A stretch of DNA of 11,721 nt from an uncultured Brevundimonas sp. (lineage in GTDB: Bacteria > Pseudomonadota > Alphaproteobacteria > Caulobacterales > Caulobacteraceae), in assembly GCA_946481425.1 (NCBI GenBank), contig CAMLNT010000061.1, positions 1-11,721 of the forward strand. Direction: 5' to 3'. Below, piece by piece: positions 1 through 7,186 of this stretch. The notes beneath the pieces are model-generated. The model was not told the DNA's origin, searched no databases, and saw nothing but the letters and a program-made list of their open reading frames with translations. The position numbers and the translations under genes were made by a program. Positions within the stretch are counted from its first letter, which is position 1; every line of letters starts with the position of its first letter.

Positions 1-64
1 CCTGTCCGTTCACGTCGCTCGTCTTCTGTCCGGGACCAGACAGGGGCGCGGGACCATTCCGTCG

Positions 65-116
65 CAGCGACGCGATCGGCCGCCGTCCTTCGCGTGAAGG
101 GCGATCGCTGTCGCTG
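65..116 (+). promoter_or_regulatory. Structured 5' leader hairpin upstream of the TonB-dependent receptor
   Basis: Positions 65-78 pair with 102-116 as a 14-bp stem (seven pairs either side of one bulged T at 109). Inside it a second small hairpin forms from ccttc (87-91) and gaagg (96-100) with a 4-base loop. The structure lies about 50 bp before the receptor start, so it would sit in the mRNA leader. Downstream, at about 139-150, is a gccagacctgc motif that resembles the 3' box of cobalamin riboswitches, but the canonical core (GGTG..CC, GCxGCCCCCGC, CACTG) is not evident. A leader regulatory element is plausible; its class is not established. The rest of 1-166 shows only a minor ctgtc/gacag hairpin (26-43). 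Confidence 0.4.
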
Positions 117-166
117 AACCGGTCGGGCGCGCGGCTCCGCCAGACCTGCGACGGAACAAATGCGCC

Positions 167-2005
167 ATGCAACGCACCCTTCTACTGGCCACGGCGACGA
201 GCCTGGCCCTTTCCACGCCCGCCCTGGCCCAGCTGCCTGACTCGCCCGAGGTCGACGAAGTCATCGTCACGGCTACGCGCCTGTCGGCCCCCATCGACGT
301 GACACCCGGCGCCTATGTCATCGACGAGGCCGAGATCGAACGATCGGGCGCCGCCTTCGTCTCGGAGATCCTGAGCGAAGTCCCCGGTGTCAGCCTCTAC
401 AGCCAGGGCTCGCCCGGCGGGGTGACCTCGGTGCGCCTGCGCGGCGCGGGGCAGGACAAGACCTTGGTCCTGCTGGACGGCGTGGCCCTGAACGACCCCT
501 CCCAACCGGCGGGCGGCTACGACTTCGCCTCGCTGGAGCTGGCCGACATCCGTCGCATCGAGGTCTTGAACGGACCGCAAGGCTCGCTGTGGGGTTCGGA
601 CGCCATCGGCGGCGTCATCGCCCTGACGAGCCGCGAACTCGATGGCGCGAGGCTCAGCCTGGAAGCAGGATCGGAGGACACGCTCAACGCCTCCGGCGCC
701 ATCGGCGTGGCGGGCGACCGGGGCGCCTTCGGGCTCACCCTGTCGTCGTTTCGCACGGATGGAATATCCAAGGCGGACGTGGCCGACAGCAACCCGGAAG
801 CAGATCCCTTCGAAGCTTACAGTGCGGGCCTGAATGGCCGGCTCGCCCTGGGCGTCGTCACCCTCGAAGGACGCGTTCGTTATCAGGACGCCCATGCCCA
901 TATCGACGGGTACCCGGCCCCGGCCTATCTGCTGGCCGACACGGCGGAAGTCTCGGACACGGAGACGGGTTCGGGCTTTCTGCGAGCCAGCGCGTCTATG
1001 TTCGGCTTCGACCAGTCGCTGACCTGGATGGGCTCGACCATCGACCGGGCGATCGTCGGCGGCGCATTCCCGTCGCGCTACACCGGCGAGCGGACCGCCT
1101 GGCGCTGGCAGGCCGAGAATGCGCAACTGACCAACCGGCTAGGCCTCGTGGTGGGCCTTGAACGCGAGGACACCCAGGGCGACCTGTCGACCGGCGACGC
1201 CGAGGAACTGGGCGCAACCTCGGCCTTCGCGGCCGCGCGCTTCGACGCTACAGACCGCCTCACCGCCTCGCTCAGCGCCCGGATCGACGACCCGGACGAA
1301 TACGAGCCCGAGGCAACCTTCCGCGCGGGCCTGGCCTATGACCTCGGCGGCGGTTTCACCCTGACCGGCTCCTGGGGCCAGGGCTTCAAGACCCCGACCA
1401 TCAGTCAGACGCTGTGCGACTTCTGCTTCTCGCTCAGCCCGTATCCGGAACTGCGCCCCGAGCGCGCGGAAGGCTACGATCTGGGTCTGGCCTGGCGGTC
1501 TGCGGACGACCGGATCGGGATTCGGGCGACCGCCTTCCGGCTCGAGATCGAGGACGAGATCAGCTTCTTCTTCGACGTCCTGACCTTCGACAGCTACTAC
1601 ATCAACATCGCCGAGACGGAATCGACGGGTGTCGAGATCCAGGGCGACTGGCGGATCACGGGCGCCTTCGGCGTGACGGGCTCGTACGCCTACACCGACG
1701 CCCAGAACGGCCAGACCGGCGCGCGCCTGCTCCGCGTGCCGGAACATTCGGGATCGGTGACGCTGGACTGGTCCGATGGCGACTGGCGGGGCGCCCTCAC
1801 CGTGCGTGGCGAAAGCGATCAGGACGATGCGGGCGGCGTTCGCGACGGCTTTGTGATCGGCCGGTTCGTCGGCGGATATCAGCTGACCGACACTGTGGAG
1901 CTGACCCTGCGCGTCGAGAACCTGACCGACGAGCGCTATCAGGAGGTGCTGGGTTACGGCGAGACGGGCCGTGCGGCCTACGCAGGGGTCAGGCTGCGCT
2001 ACTGA
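167..2005 (+). CDS. TonB-dependent outer-membrane receptor, BtuB-like
   Basis: The 612-residue protein has a cleavable signal peptide (residues 1-21, ending ALA before Gln22), a TonB box (DEVIVTATR, about 30-38), a plug domain (about 45-150, with LLDGVALND and GPQGSLWGSDAIGGVI) and a 22-strand-type beta-barrel ending in a C-terminal Tyr after ...AGVRLRY. The last strands (NLTDERYQEVLGY) resemble BtuB, the vitamin B12 receptor, and the length matches BtuB (about 600 residues) rather than the longer siderophore or glycan receptors. It would import a scarce ligand across the outer membrane using TonB/ExbBD energy; cobalamin is the best guess but other BtuB-like ligands are possible. No periplasmic or ABC transporter partner is in the window. 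The start is the only Met that gives a full signal peptide; no strong Shine-Dalgarno precedes it. The 3' end overlaps the convergent aldo/keto reductase gene by 17 bp. Confidence 0.9.
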   Translation: MQRTLLLATATSLALSTPALAQLPDSPEVDEVIVTATRLSAPIDVTPGAYVIDEAEIERSGAAFVSEILSEVPGVSLYSQGSPGGVTSVRLRGAGQDKTLVLLDGVALNDPSQPAGGYDFASLELADIRRIEVLNGPQGSLWGSDAIGGVIALTSRELDGARLSLEAGSEDTLNASGAIGVAGDRGAFGLTLSSFRTDGISKADVADSNPEADPFEAYSAGLNGRLALGVVTLEGRVRYQDAHAHIDGYPAPAYLLADTAEVSDTETGSGFLRASASMFGFDQSLTWMGSTIDRAIVGGAFPSRYTGERTAWRWQAENAQLTNRLGLVVGLEREDTQGDLSTGDAEELGATSAFAAARFDATDRLTASLSARIDDPDEYEPEATFRAGLAYDLGGGFTLTGSWGQGFKTPTISQTLCDFCFSLSPYPELRPERAEGYDLGLAWRSADDRIGIRATAFRLEIEDEISFFFDVLTFDSYYINIAETESTGVEIQGDWRITGAFGVTGSYAYTDAQNGQTGARLLRVPEHSGSVTLDWSDGDWRGALTVRGESDQDDAGGVRDGFVIGRFVGGYQLTDTVELTLRVENLTDERYQEVLGYGETGRAAYAGVRLRY

Positions 2006-2867
2006 TCCACTGACGCGGATCCAGGGCGGTGCTGTCGTCGAGCGACAGCGCCGCCCAGTCCAGCTTCGGCGCCGGCTGATGCGAGGCCGCGATGACCGCG
2101 CGCAGCTCGGCAGCCGAGGCCACGCCCACGATGACGGCCGAGGCCTCCGGGCGGTCCAGCGCGAACCCGAGCGCGGCCTGCATCGGATCGGCGCCGGCTT
2201 CGGCCAGCATGCGACGGATGCGCGACAGGCGCGGACCGGCATGGACGAGCGATGGGGGCAACGCCTCGCGGTCCATGAAGAGCAGCCCCTTGAGGAAGAC
2301 CGAGCGCAGGTGAACCTCGACGCCCTGCTCGGCCAGCTTCTCCAGCGTGCCGTCGGCGACGAGGCGCTGATCGAGCATCGAGACCGGCAGCTGGACGATG
2401 TCGGGGTTGTAGCGGCGCGCGAGCGCAGCCGGATCATCCTCGGCATGGGCCGAGAAGCCGATCGACTGGAAGAGGCCCTCGCCCTTGAGACGCTCGAGCC
2501 GGGCCCACAGGGCGCGGCCGTCCGGACCGTGCAGATCTTCCGCCGCATGCACCAGCAGGCCCTGGGCGCGCGCGATGCCGAGACGCTCGAGCGAACGGCG
2601 GGCGCGATGTTCGATGCGGTCCAGTCCTTCGGACAGGCGGACCGTGCGGGTGATGACCGAGAACGGGCTAGGAAAGGGCCAGCACTGGCCGAGAGACCGC
2701 TCGGCGTCGCCATAGGCGGCAGCCGTGTCGACAAGGGTCACGCCGGCGGGCGCGGCCGTATCGAGAATGGCGCGGATCTCAGCTTCCCCGCCGCGTCCCC
2801 GCGGCTCGGCAAACTGCGCCGTGCCGAGCCCGAGACGGGCGCGGCTCTGGTCCGAAGCGCCGATCAT
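1989..2867 (-). CDS. Aldo/keto reductase family protein with altered active-site lysine
   Basis: This 292-residue protein has the aldo/keto reductase barrel signatures: LGLGTAQF at 12-19, DTAAAYGDAE from Asp47 with Tyr52, LLVH with His107, and a late GVASAAEL segment (248-255) typical of the NADPH-binding end of the family. The usual catalytic tetrad is Asp-Tyr-Lys-His; here Asp47, Tyr52 and His107 are present but the lysine position (VIT-K-T in relatives) reads VITRT, so Arg74 replaces Lys. The family reduces aldehydes, ketones or sugars with NADPH in the cytoplasm; whether this member is active, and on what, cannot be read from the sequence. The start codon overlaps the stop of the upstream aminotransferase-like gene (ATGA), and there is no Shine-Dalgarno, so translation is probably coupled. 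The two gene products likely act together. It converges on the receptor gene, with a 17-bp overlap. Confidence 0.85.
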   Translation of the reverse strand: MIGASDQSRARLGLGTAQFAEPRGRGGEAEIRAILDTAAPAGVTLVDTAAAYGDAERSLGQCWPFPSPFSVITRTVRLSEGLDRIEHRARRSLERLGIARAQGLLVHAAEDLHGPDGRALWARLERLKGEGLFQSIGFSAHAEDDPAALARRYNPDIVQLPVSMLDQRLVADGTLEKLAEQGVEVHLRSVFLKGLLFMDREALPPSLVHAGPRLSRIRRMLAEAGADPMQAALGFALDRPEASAVIVGVASAAELRAVIAASHQPAPKLDWAALSLDDSTALDPRQWISSAA

Positions 2868-3922
2868 CCGGCGCGACGACGCGGCCAGTGGAAGGTGTCG
2901 ACCAGAGCCGGCAGGACGCGGTCATAGGCCTTGAGCAGGCGCGCGGTCTCACGGCCGCCAAAGGCCGAGGACAGGAGGTGCGCGCCCTGGAACATCACGC
3001 CCTCTTGGGCCAGCGCCTCGCACAGCGCGGCTTCGAAGGCGGTGTCGCCCGCGACCACGCTCCAGGACGGATCGCCGTGGATGCCCACGAGCTGGCCGGC
3101 GCCGGTCGAGATCAGGCGCATCTGCAGCTCGGCGACGATCTCGGCCCCGTTGATCTGAAGCGCCTGGGCGATGTCGTCGCGAGCCACGCGCGACAGCACG
3201 ACATCGGCGGCGGCGAAGGCGGCGAGGTCCGGCTGAGCGCCCTGGCGCTCGAACACCGACAGGAGCTCGACCGAACCGGTGACGGCGCACAGCTCGCGGC
3301 CATTGGCCAGCGACGGGCCGAAGACGACGGCGTCGGCGCGGACGCCGGAAAGGCCCTGGGCCCCCCCGCGATGCACGCGGAGCGCCGTGCGGCCTTCCTC
3401 GAAGATCAGCATGGCGCCGGCGCGGTCAGCCAGGCGACGCACGGCGCGCAGGAAGGTCGGGGCCGCGTCGAGCGGACGGATGACGATGGCGGCGATCTCG
3501 CCGCCACGATGTTCGACCAGGGCGGCGAGATCCTCGACCGAACCGGCGGCCGAAACGGCCTCGTCGCAGAAGAAGGCGCCGTCGCGGCCGGTGACGGTGC
3601 GGGCGGCCAGCAGGACGCCCGATACGGCGGACGACAGACTGGTTTCGAAGGCTACGGCCTCGGCGTTGGGGGTCATGGCCGCGAGACGGGCGGCGACGCG
3701 AGCGGGAAGGCCAGACGCGGCAGGATCAGCGGCGGCGATTTCGACTTCCGGGTCGTTCCAGCCGAGGAGGATGGCGCCATCGGCATTGACCAGATCGAGC
3801 CGACGGACCTCGTCCGCGCCATCGATCCAGGCGCCGGACCGGACGCGGGCCGACTGGACCGCAGAGGCGTAGTCGAGCGGCGCGGGCGCGTCCGACTTCG
3901 AAATCACACTGAAGCGCGTCAT
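2864..3922 (-). CDS. Degenerate class-III aminotransferase-like protein (glutamate-1-semialdehyde aminomutase-like fold)
   Basis: The 352-residue protein aligns by eye with glutamate-1-semialdehyde aminomutases: TVTGRDGAFF (109-118), a MLIFEE segment (171-176), ALRVHRGGAQGLSGV (180-194) and a C-terminal EGVMFQGAHLLSSAF (307-321). Key PLP residues are missing. The Asp of IFDE that binds the PLP ring nitrogen is Glu175, the Schiff-base Lys of the GKxxGGG loop is replaced in VFGPSLANG (Pro203), and the YHG region is lost. It is also shorter than the family (about 430 residues). It is therefore probably not an active transaminase; it may be a scaffold or partner for the coupled aldo/keto reductase. 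The start at 3922 is preferred over the upstream ATG at 3952 because GGAGG lies 7 bases before it and the extra ten residues match nothing. Role unknown. Confidence 0.75.
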   Translation of the reverse strand: MTRFSVISKSDAPAPLDYASAVQSARVRSGAWIDGADEVRRLDLVNADGAILLGWNDPEVEIAAADPAASGLPARVAARLAAMTPNAEAVAFETSLSSAVSGVLLAARTVTGRDGAFFCDEAVSAAGSVEDLAALVEHRGGEIAAIVIRPLDAAPTFLRAVRRLADRAGAMLIFEEGRTALRVHRGGAQGLSGVRADAVVFGPSLANGRELCAVTGSVELLSVFERQGAQPDLAAFAAADVVLSRVARDDIAQALQINGAEIVAELQMRLISTGAGQLVGIHGDPSWSVVAGDTAFEAALCEALAQEGVMFQGAHLLSSAFGGRETARLLKAYDRVLPALVDTFHWPRRRAG

Positions 3923-4028
3923 CGCGCATCCTCCAGGCGTTATGCCTGACAAGGATAATGACGGAGAAACCTTAACCGCGGCTGATCGGAACCCTTATGG
4001 AGCCTTAATGCGGAACACCGTTCGCCAG

Positions 4029-4649
4029 TCAGTCGGCGTCGGGCTGGACCGCCGGATGGGCGGCCGCAAAGGCTGGATGCGCGGCCGCCATGGCCTCGAT
4101 CGCCTTGATGCGCGGCCAGGCGGAGAGGTCGATCTCGAAGCGCCGCGCCGAGAAGATCTGCGGCACGAGACAGCAGTCCGCCAAGGTCGGCTGATCGCCG
4201 AAGGCCCAGCCGCGGCCGTGGCGCTCGATCAGGGCCTCCAGCGCGTCGAAGCCCGGCGCGATCCACTGGCGGGCCCAGTCGTTCTGGACGGCGCCCAGCG
4301 CGCCGACGGCCCTTAGGACCCGCAGGTTGTTCAGCGGGTGGATGTCACAGGTCACGATCGCCGCCATGGCCCGGACCTGGGCGCGCTCCGAGATCGGCCC
4401 GGGCAAAAGAGGCGGATCGGGATAGCGCTCCTCGAGCCATTCCAGGATCGCGAGACTCTGGGTCAGGACCTGACCGTCCGCTTCCAGAGCCGGCACGAGC
4501 CCCTGCGGATTCAAGGCGACGAAGGCCTCGGACTTCTGCTGGCCAGTCCGCAGTTCGACGGCCTGCTGGTCATAGTTCAGGCCCTTGAGATTGAGGCCGA
4601 TCCGGACGCGATAGGCAGCCCCGGAGCGCCAGTAGCCGTGCAGGATCAT
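4029..4649 (-). CDS. maiA: Zeta-class glutathione S-transferase: maleylacetoacetate / maleylpyruvate isomerase
   Basis: The 206-residue cytoplasmic protein has the full zeta-GST pattern: YWRSGAAYRVRIGLNLKGL at the N-terminus (catalytic Ser9; the neighbouring Ser of the family SSxx motif is Gly10), NPQGLVPAL (47-55), TQSLAILEWLEERYP and, in the helical domain, CDIHPLNNLRVL and LADCCLVPQ. It performs the glutathione-dependent cis-trans isomerisation of maleylacetoacetate (from homogentisate) or maleylpyruvate (from gentisate) to the fumaryl product. Length is normal for the family (about 210). A Shine-Dalgarno AGGAG overlaps the stop codon of the upstream hydrolase gene, with 8 bases to the ATG, and the gap between the genes is 11 bp, so the pair is an operon. 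The partner being a short fumarylpyruvate-hydrolase-like enzyme favours the gentisate substrate, but this is inference; the ring-cleaving dioxygenase is not in the window. Confidence 0.92.
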   Translation of the reverse strand: MILHGYWRSGAAYRVRIGLNLKGLNYDQQAVELRTGQQKSEAFVALNPQGLVPALEADGQVLTQSLAILEWLEERYPDPPLLPGPISERAQVRAMAAIVTCDIHPLNNLRVLRAVGALGAVQNDWARQWIAPGFDALEALIERHGRGWAFGDQPTLADCCLVPQIFSARRFEIDLSAWPRIKAIEAMAAAHPAFAAAHPAVQPDAD

Positions 4650-4660
4650 CGCGCCATCTC

Positions 4661-5347
4661 CTAGACGAGGGTGAAGGTCACCGGTTCGAGTCCGTCGACC
4701 CGCGCCACCACCTTGTCGCCGCGCTCGAGCGGGCCGACGCCTTCGGGCGTGCCGGTGAATATCAGGTCGCCCGGGGCCAGACGCCAGAGCATCGACGCCT
4801 GGGCCACCACCTCGGCCGGGCTCCAGATCATGTCGGCCAGGTCGCCGCTCTGGCGGACCACACCATTGACGGTCAGCTGGACCGCTCCGGCGGGCTGGGC
4901 AAGGTCCTGGACCCGGGTGATCGGTCCTATCGGCGCGGAAAAATCAAAGCCTTTGGCCGCATCCCAGGGACGGCCCGCCTTCTTGGCCTCGGCCTGGATG
5001 TCACGGCGGGTCAGGTCGACGCCGACGGCCCAGCCAACGATCAGTCCGGCGGCTTCGTCGGGGGTCAGGTCCGACCCGCCGTGGCCGATGGCGACGACCA
5101 GCTCGACCTCATGGTGCAGGTCGCGCGTCGCGCTGGGGTAAGGCACTTCCCCGCCCAGCGGCACGAGGGCGTCGGCGGGCTTCGAAAAGAAAAACGGGGG
5201 CCGGCGGTCCGGGTCTGCGCCCATCTCGCGGGCATGGGCTGCATAGTTCTGCCCCACACAAAGCACGCGCCGCACCGGAAACCGCGCGGCGGCGCCCAGC
5301 ACTGGCAGGCTGACGGGCTCGGATGGCGGGAAGAGGAAGTCGCTCAT
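4661..5347 (-). CDS. Fumarylacetoacetate hydrolase family protein, fumarylpyruvate hydrolase-like
   Basis: The 228-residue protein has the FAH-fold signatures: CVGQNYAAHAREMG (30-43), PPFFFSKPADAL (50-61), DLHHEVELVVAIG (76-88) with the metal ligands Glu80 and Glu82, Asp111 as third ligand in GVDLTRRD, the catalytic-region lysine Lys132 in AKGFD, and GTPEGVGP (199-206). The length and these motifs match the short FAHD1/NagK type (fumarylpyruvate hydrolase, acylpyruvase), not the roughly 420-residue fumarylacetoacetase of tyrosine breakdown. It would hydrolyse the C-C bond of an acylpyruvate, giving pyruvate plus fumarate in the gentisate route, downstream of the isomerase that follows it by 11 bp. 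No Shine-Dalgarno is visible before the ATG. The gene is divergent from the stress operon at 5463, with which it shares a 115-bp intergenic region. Confidence 0.88.
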   Translation of the reverse strand: MSDFLFPPSEPVSLPVLGAAARFPVRRVLCVGQNYAAHAREMGADPDRRPPFFFSKPADALVPLGGEVPYPSATRDLHHEVELVVAIGHGGSDLTPDEAAGLIVGWAVGVDLTRRDIQAEAKKAGRPWDAAKGFDFSAPIGPITRVQDLAQPAGAVQLTVNGVVRQSGDLADMIWSPAEVVAQASMLWRLAPGDLIFTGTPEGVGPLERGDKVVARVDGLEPVTFTLV

Positions 5348-5383
5348 GCATCGCCAATAGCGAACCGAAGCCTTGGCGGCAAA

Positions 5384-5408
5384 GGAACTCGCATCAACCT
5401 CTGGCGTT
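5384..5408 (+). promoter_or_regulatory. EcfG/SigT-type general stress promoter for the DUF883-sodB operon
   Basis: GGAAC at 5384-5388 and CGTT at 5405-5408 are separated by exactly 16 bases, a perfect match to the alphaproteobacterial EcfG consensus. Transcription would start near 5415, about 48 bases before the first gene at 5463. Confidence 0.85.
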
Positions 5409-5462
5409 CAGGTCCCAAGTCGCCCATATGGCGAGAACCGAAGCTTTGCCGGAGACAAGGAT

Positions 5463-5816
5463 ATGGCTCGAGCCGCCTCCACGACTGCGCGTCAGGACGT
5501 CAAGAACGACCTCAAGGCCCTCAAGGAAGACCTGAAGGCCGTGTCACGCGAAGAAGCCGACCGCCTGCGCGACATCGCGGCCAAGGCCGACGAGAGCGTG
5601 CGCGAACGCGCCACCGAGCTTCGCTCGCGCGCCAAGACCTATTACGACGAAGGCATCGTTCGCGGCCGCGAGTATTACGACGAGGCGTCCGAGCGCTTTG
5701 ACGAATACCAGCGCTACCTGACCGAACGGGTCCAGGAAAAGCCGCTGCAGTCGACCGGCATCGCGCTGGGCGTCGGCGTCATCATCGGCCTGCTGCTGGC
5801 TGGCGGCCGCCGCTGA
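5463..5816 (+). CDS. DUF883/YqjD-like membrane-anchored stress protein
   Basis: The 117-residue protein consists of a long charged amphipathic helix (about 10-92, rich in Lys, Glu, Arg and Asp, likely coiled-coil) followed by EKPLQSTGIALGVGVIIGLLLAGGRR, a C-terminal glycine-zipper membrane anchor ending in Arg-Arg. This architecture is that of E. coli YqjD/ElaB (DUF883), inner-membrane proteins expressed in stationary phase that bind ribosomes through the N-terminal part. Start choice: the ATG at 5463 has GGAG 8 bases upstream; an in-frame ATG at 5373 lies upstream of the EcfG promoter and would not be transcribed from it. Its stop overlaps the next start by one base (TGATG), so the two are translationally coupled. 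The promoter implies induction in the general stress response. Ribosome hibernation is known for the E. coli relative; here it is inference. Confidence 0.88.
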   Translation: MARAASTTARQDVKNDLKALKEDLKAVSREEADRLRDIAAKADESVRERATELRSRAKTYYDEGIVRGREYYDEASERFDEYQRYLTERVQEKPLQSTGIALGVGVIIGLLLAGGRR

Positions 5817-6205
5817 TGTTCGGCAGGGGGCTGATCGTCAAGGCCGCGGGAATCGCGGCGGTCGCGGCGTGCGTATTCGTCGCCATCGTCGCGCTCGGCT
5901 TCGCCATCTATGCGGGTCTGGCCATCTGGCTGATCCCGGCGGGCGCGGCGGCGGTCACTGCCCTCATCTTCGCCGTGGCGGCCGGGGTTACCGCGCTCGT
6001 GGTGCTCGGGCCCAAGGAGCCGGAGTACGACGATGAGCCGGTCGGCGTTCAGGAGCGGGTCGTGGGCCTGTTCCGCACCCGGCCGATCCTCGGCACGGTG
6101 GCCGGTCTGGCCGCCGGCTACATCTTTTTGCGTAACCCGGCGCTGGCCACCATGGTCGCCGCCGCCTTCACCGAAAAGGCGCGAGGGTCCGGCTCTCGTC
6201 GCTGA
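5816..6205 (+). CDS. Small integral membrane protein coupled to the DUF883 protein (YqjE-like by context)
   Basis: The 129-residue protein has two strongly hydrophobic segments (about 8-32 and 36-64), a charged linker (66-82, KEPEYDDEP) and a third helix (88-104) in FRTRPILGTVAGLAAGYIFLRNP, which has the same glycine-spaced pattern as the membrane anchor of the DUF883 gene product just upstream. I do not recognise a specific family; the yqjD-yqjE arrangement of enterobacteria is a position-based analogy, as YqjE is also a small membrane protein following YqjD. The start codon overlaps the preceding stop (TGATG). The superoxide dismutase gene follows after 23 bp. It is probably expressed from the EcfG promoter at 5384 and located in the inner membrane. 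Function unknown. Confidence 0.8.
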   Translation: MFGRGLIVKAAGIAAVAACVFVAIVALGFAIYAGLAIWLIPAGAAAVTALIFAVAAGVTALVVLGPKEPEYDDEPVGVQERVVGLFRTRPILGTVAGLAAGYIFLRNPALATMVAAAFTEKARGSGSRR

Positions 6206-6228
6206 GTAAACTGACGAGAGGCCTCGCA

Positions 6229-6852
6229 ATGTTCATCCTCCCCGACCTGCCGTACGCCGCCGACGCGCTGGAACCCGTGCTCGGCGCCGAGACGCTGAAC
6301 ACCCACCACGGCAAGCATCACAAAAAGTACGTCGACACGCTCAACGAGCTGCTCGAGAAGGCCGGCGAGCGCCACGATACGCTCGAGGCGGTTATCGCCG
6401 CCCACAAGTCGGGCAAGGTGTTCAACAATGCCGCCCAGAGCTGGAACCACGGCTTTTTCTGGGAATCGATGACTGGCGACTACGCCGCGCCTGCGGGCGA
6501 ACTGGCGGCCGCGATCGACGCTTACGGCGGCCTGGACAAGCTGAAGGCAGATTTCGTCACCGAAGGCGTCGGCCACTTCGCCTCAGGCTGGGTGTGGATC
6601 ACCGCCGACAAGGCCGGGACGCTCAAGGTCATCTCGACGCACGACGCCGCCAACGCCCTGTCGGCCGACGCCGACACACCGGTCGTGGTCTGCGACCTGT
6701 GGGAGCACGCCTACTATCTGGACCACAAACAGGACCGGAAAGGCTTCCTGGAGGCCTGGTTCGACAAGCTGGTGAACTGGTCCTTCGCCGCCGACCAGCT
6801 GGCTGCGGCCAAGGGACGCAAGCCGGGCTGGACCTATCCGAAGCCCAAGTAA
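6229..6852 (+). CDS. sodB: Fe-type superoxide dismutase
   Basis: The 207-residue enzyme converts superoxide to hydrogen peroxide and oxygen in the cytoplasm; no signal peptide is seen. The metal ligands are visible: His26 (THHGKHH), His74 (NHGFFW), Asp156 and His160 (DLWEHAYYLD). Gln70 in NNAAQSWNH is the iron-type second-shell residue (manganese enzymes have Gly there and place the Gln later), so it is called Fe-type; cambialistic use cannot be excluded. Length is normal. GAGAGG lies 8 bases before the start. The gene follows the DUF883 and small membrane genes with a 23-bp gap and no terminator, so it probably shares their EcfG stress promoter, which would tie superoxide removal to the general stress response. 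No clear terminator follows the stop; 6853-6929 carries the candidate promoter of the next gene. Confidence 0.95.
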   Translation: MFILPDLPYAADALEPVLGAETLNTHHGKHHKKYVDTLNELLEKAGERHDTLEAVIAAHKSGKVFNNAAQSWNHGFFWESMTGDYAAPAGELAAAIDAYGGLDKLKADFVTEGVGHFASGWVWITADKAGTLKVISTHDAANALSADADTPVVVCDLWEHAYYLDHKQDRKGFLEAWFDKLVNWSFAADQLAAAKGRKPGWTYPKPK

Positions 6853-6856
6853 TCCG

Positions 6857-6882
6857 GGAACAGTTGCCAGCGTTCAGAGTTT
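6857..6882 (+). promoter_or_regulatory. Near-consensus EcfG promoter upstream of the DUF1328 gene
   Basis: GGAAC at 6857-6861 is followed after 16 bases by AGTT (6878-6881), or after 17 by GTTT; the -10 is one base from CGTT. It lies just after the sodB stop and 48 bases before the DUF1328 start, so it may give that gene its own stress transcript. Confidence 0.5.
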
Positions 6883-6929
6883 AACAGGCAGCTGCCAAGC
6901 TTGGCGGTTATTGCTTGGAGGACACCATA

Positions 6930-7097
6930 ATGCTTCGCTGGGCCGTCATTTTTCTGATTATCGCCCTTGTCGCCCTGGCCCTCGGCTTTGGCGGCGTCGC
7001 AGGCCTGTCCATGGACATCGCCTGGATCCTGTTCATCGTCTTCATCGTCCTGTTCGTGGTCTCGCTGATCTTCGGACGCGGGCGACCCAGGGTCTGA
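6930..7097 (+). CDS. DUF1328 small membrane protein (YtjA/UPF0391 family)
   Basis: This 55-residue protein is almost entirely two hydrophobic helices, beginning [22 protein letters not shown] and ending [13 protein letters not shown], the pattern of the DUF1328/YtjA family of tiny inner-membrane proteins, which are typically about 55 residues. The start at 6930 has a perfect GGAGG with 8-base spacing (6917-6921); an upstream in-frame start at 6915 would include that ribosome-binding site in the coding region and is rejected. The biochemical role is unknown. A near-consensus EcfG promoter lies upstream and a strong terminator follows 22 bp after the stop, so it can be a single-gene stress transcript or the last gene of the sodB unit. 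Confidence 0.9.
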   Translation: MLRWAVIFLIIALVALALGFGGVAGLSMDIAWILFIVFIVLFVVSLIFGRGRPRV

Positions 7098-7118
7098 TCG
7101 GGACAACCGAAAGACTGC

Positions 7119-7149
7119 AAAAGGCCGCGGACATCGTCCGCGGCCTTTT
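7119..7149. terminator. Intrinsic terminator, probably bidirectional
   Basis: A perfect 13-bp stem (7119-7131 with 7137-7149) closes a catcg loop; the arms begin AAAA and end TTTT, so a U-tract is present in either direction. It lies between the convergent DUF1328 and phosphoesterase genes and can end both. Confidence 0.9.
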
Positions 7150-7186
7150 CATTTGGACTGGGAAGAGCGCCGGCCCGCAGCGCCGA

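Noticed and set aside
1139..2734. Long open frame of 531 codons on the minus strand
   Set aside because: It is antisense to the receptor and out of frame with the aldo/keto reductase, both of which have clear family motifs; its Arg/Ser-rich composition is typical of a GC-rich shadow frame.
1971..3949. Two plus-strand open frames (318 and 353 codons) opposite the reductase and aminotransferase-like genes
   Set aside because: No family motifs, composition typical of antisense shadows, and the minus-strand genes are coupled and recognisable.
3988..4016. Two GGAAC motifs on the plus strand between the aminotransferase-like and isomerase genes
   Set aside because: No CGTT lies 16-17 bases downstream and both flanking genes are on the minus strand, so they would drive nothing.
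4661..5347. Assignment as the tyrosine-pathway fumarylacetoacetase
   Set aside because: That enzyme is about 420 residues; this protein has the short FAHD1/NagK length and motifs.
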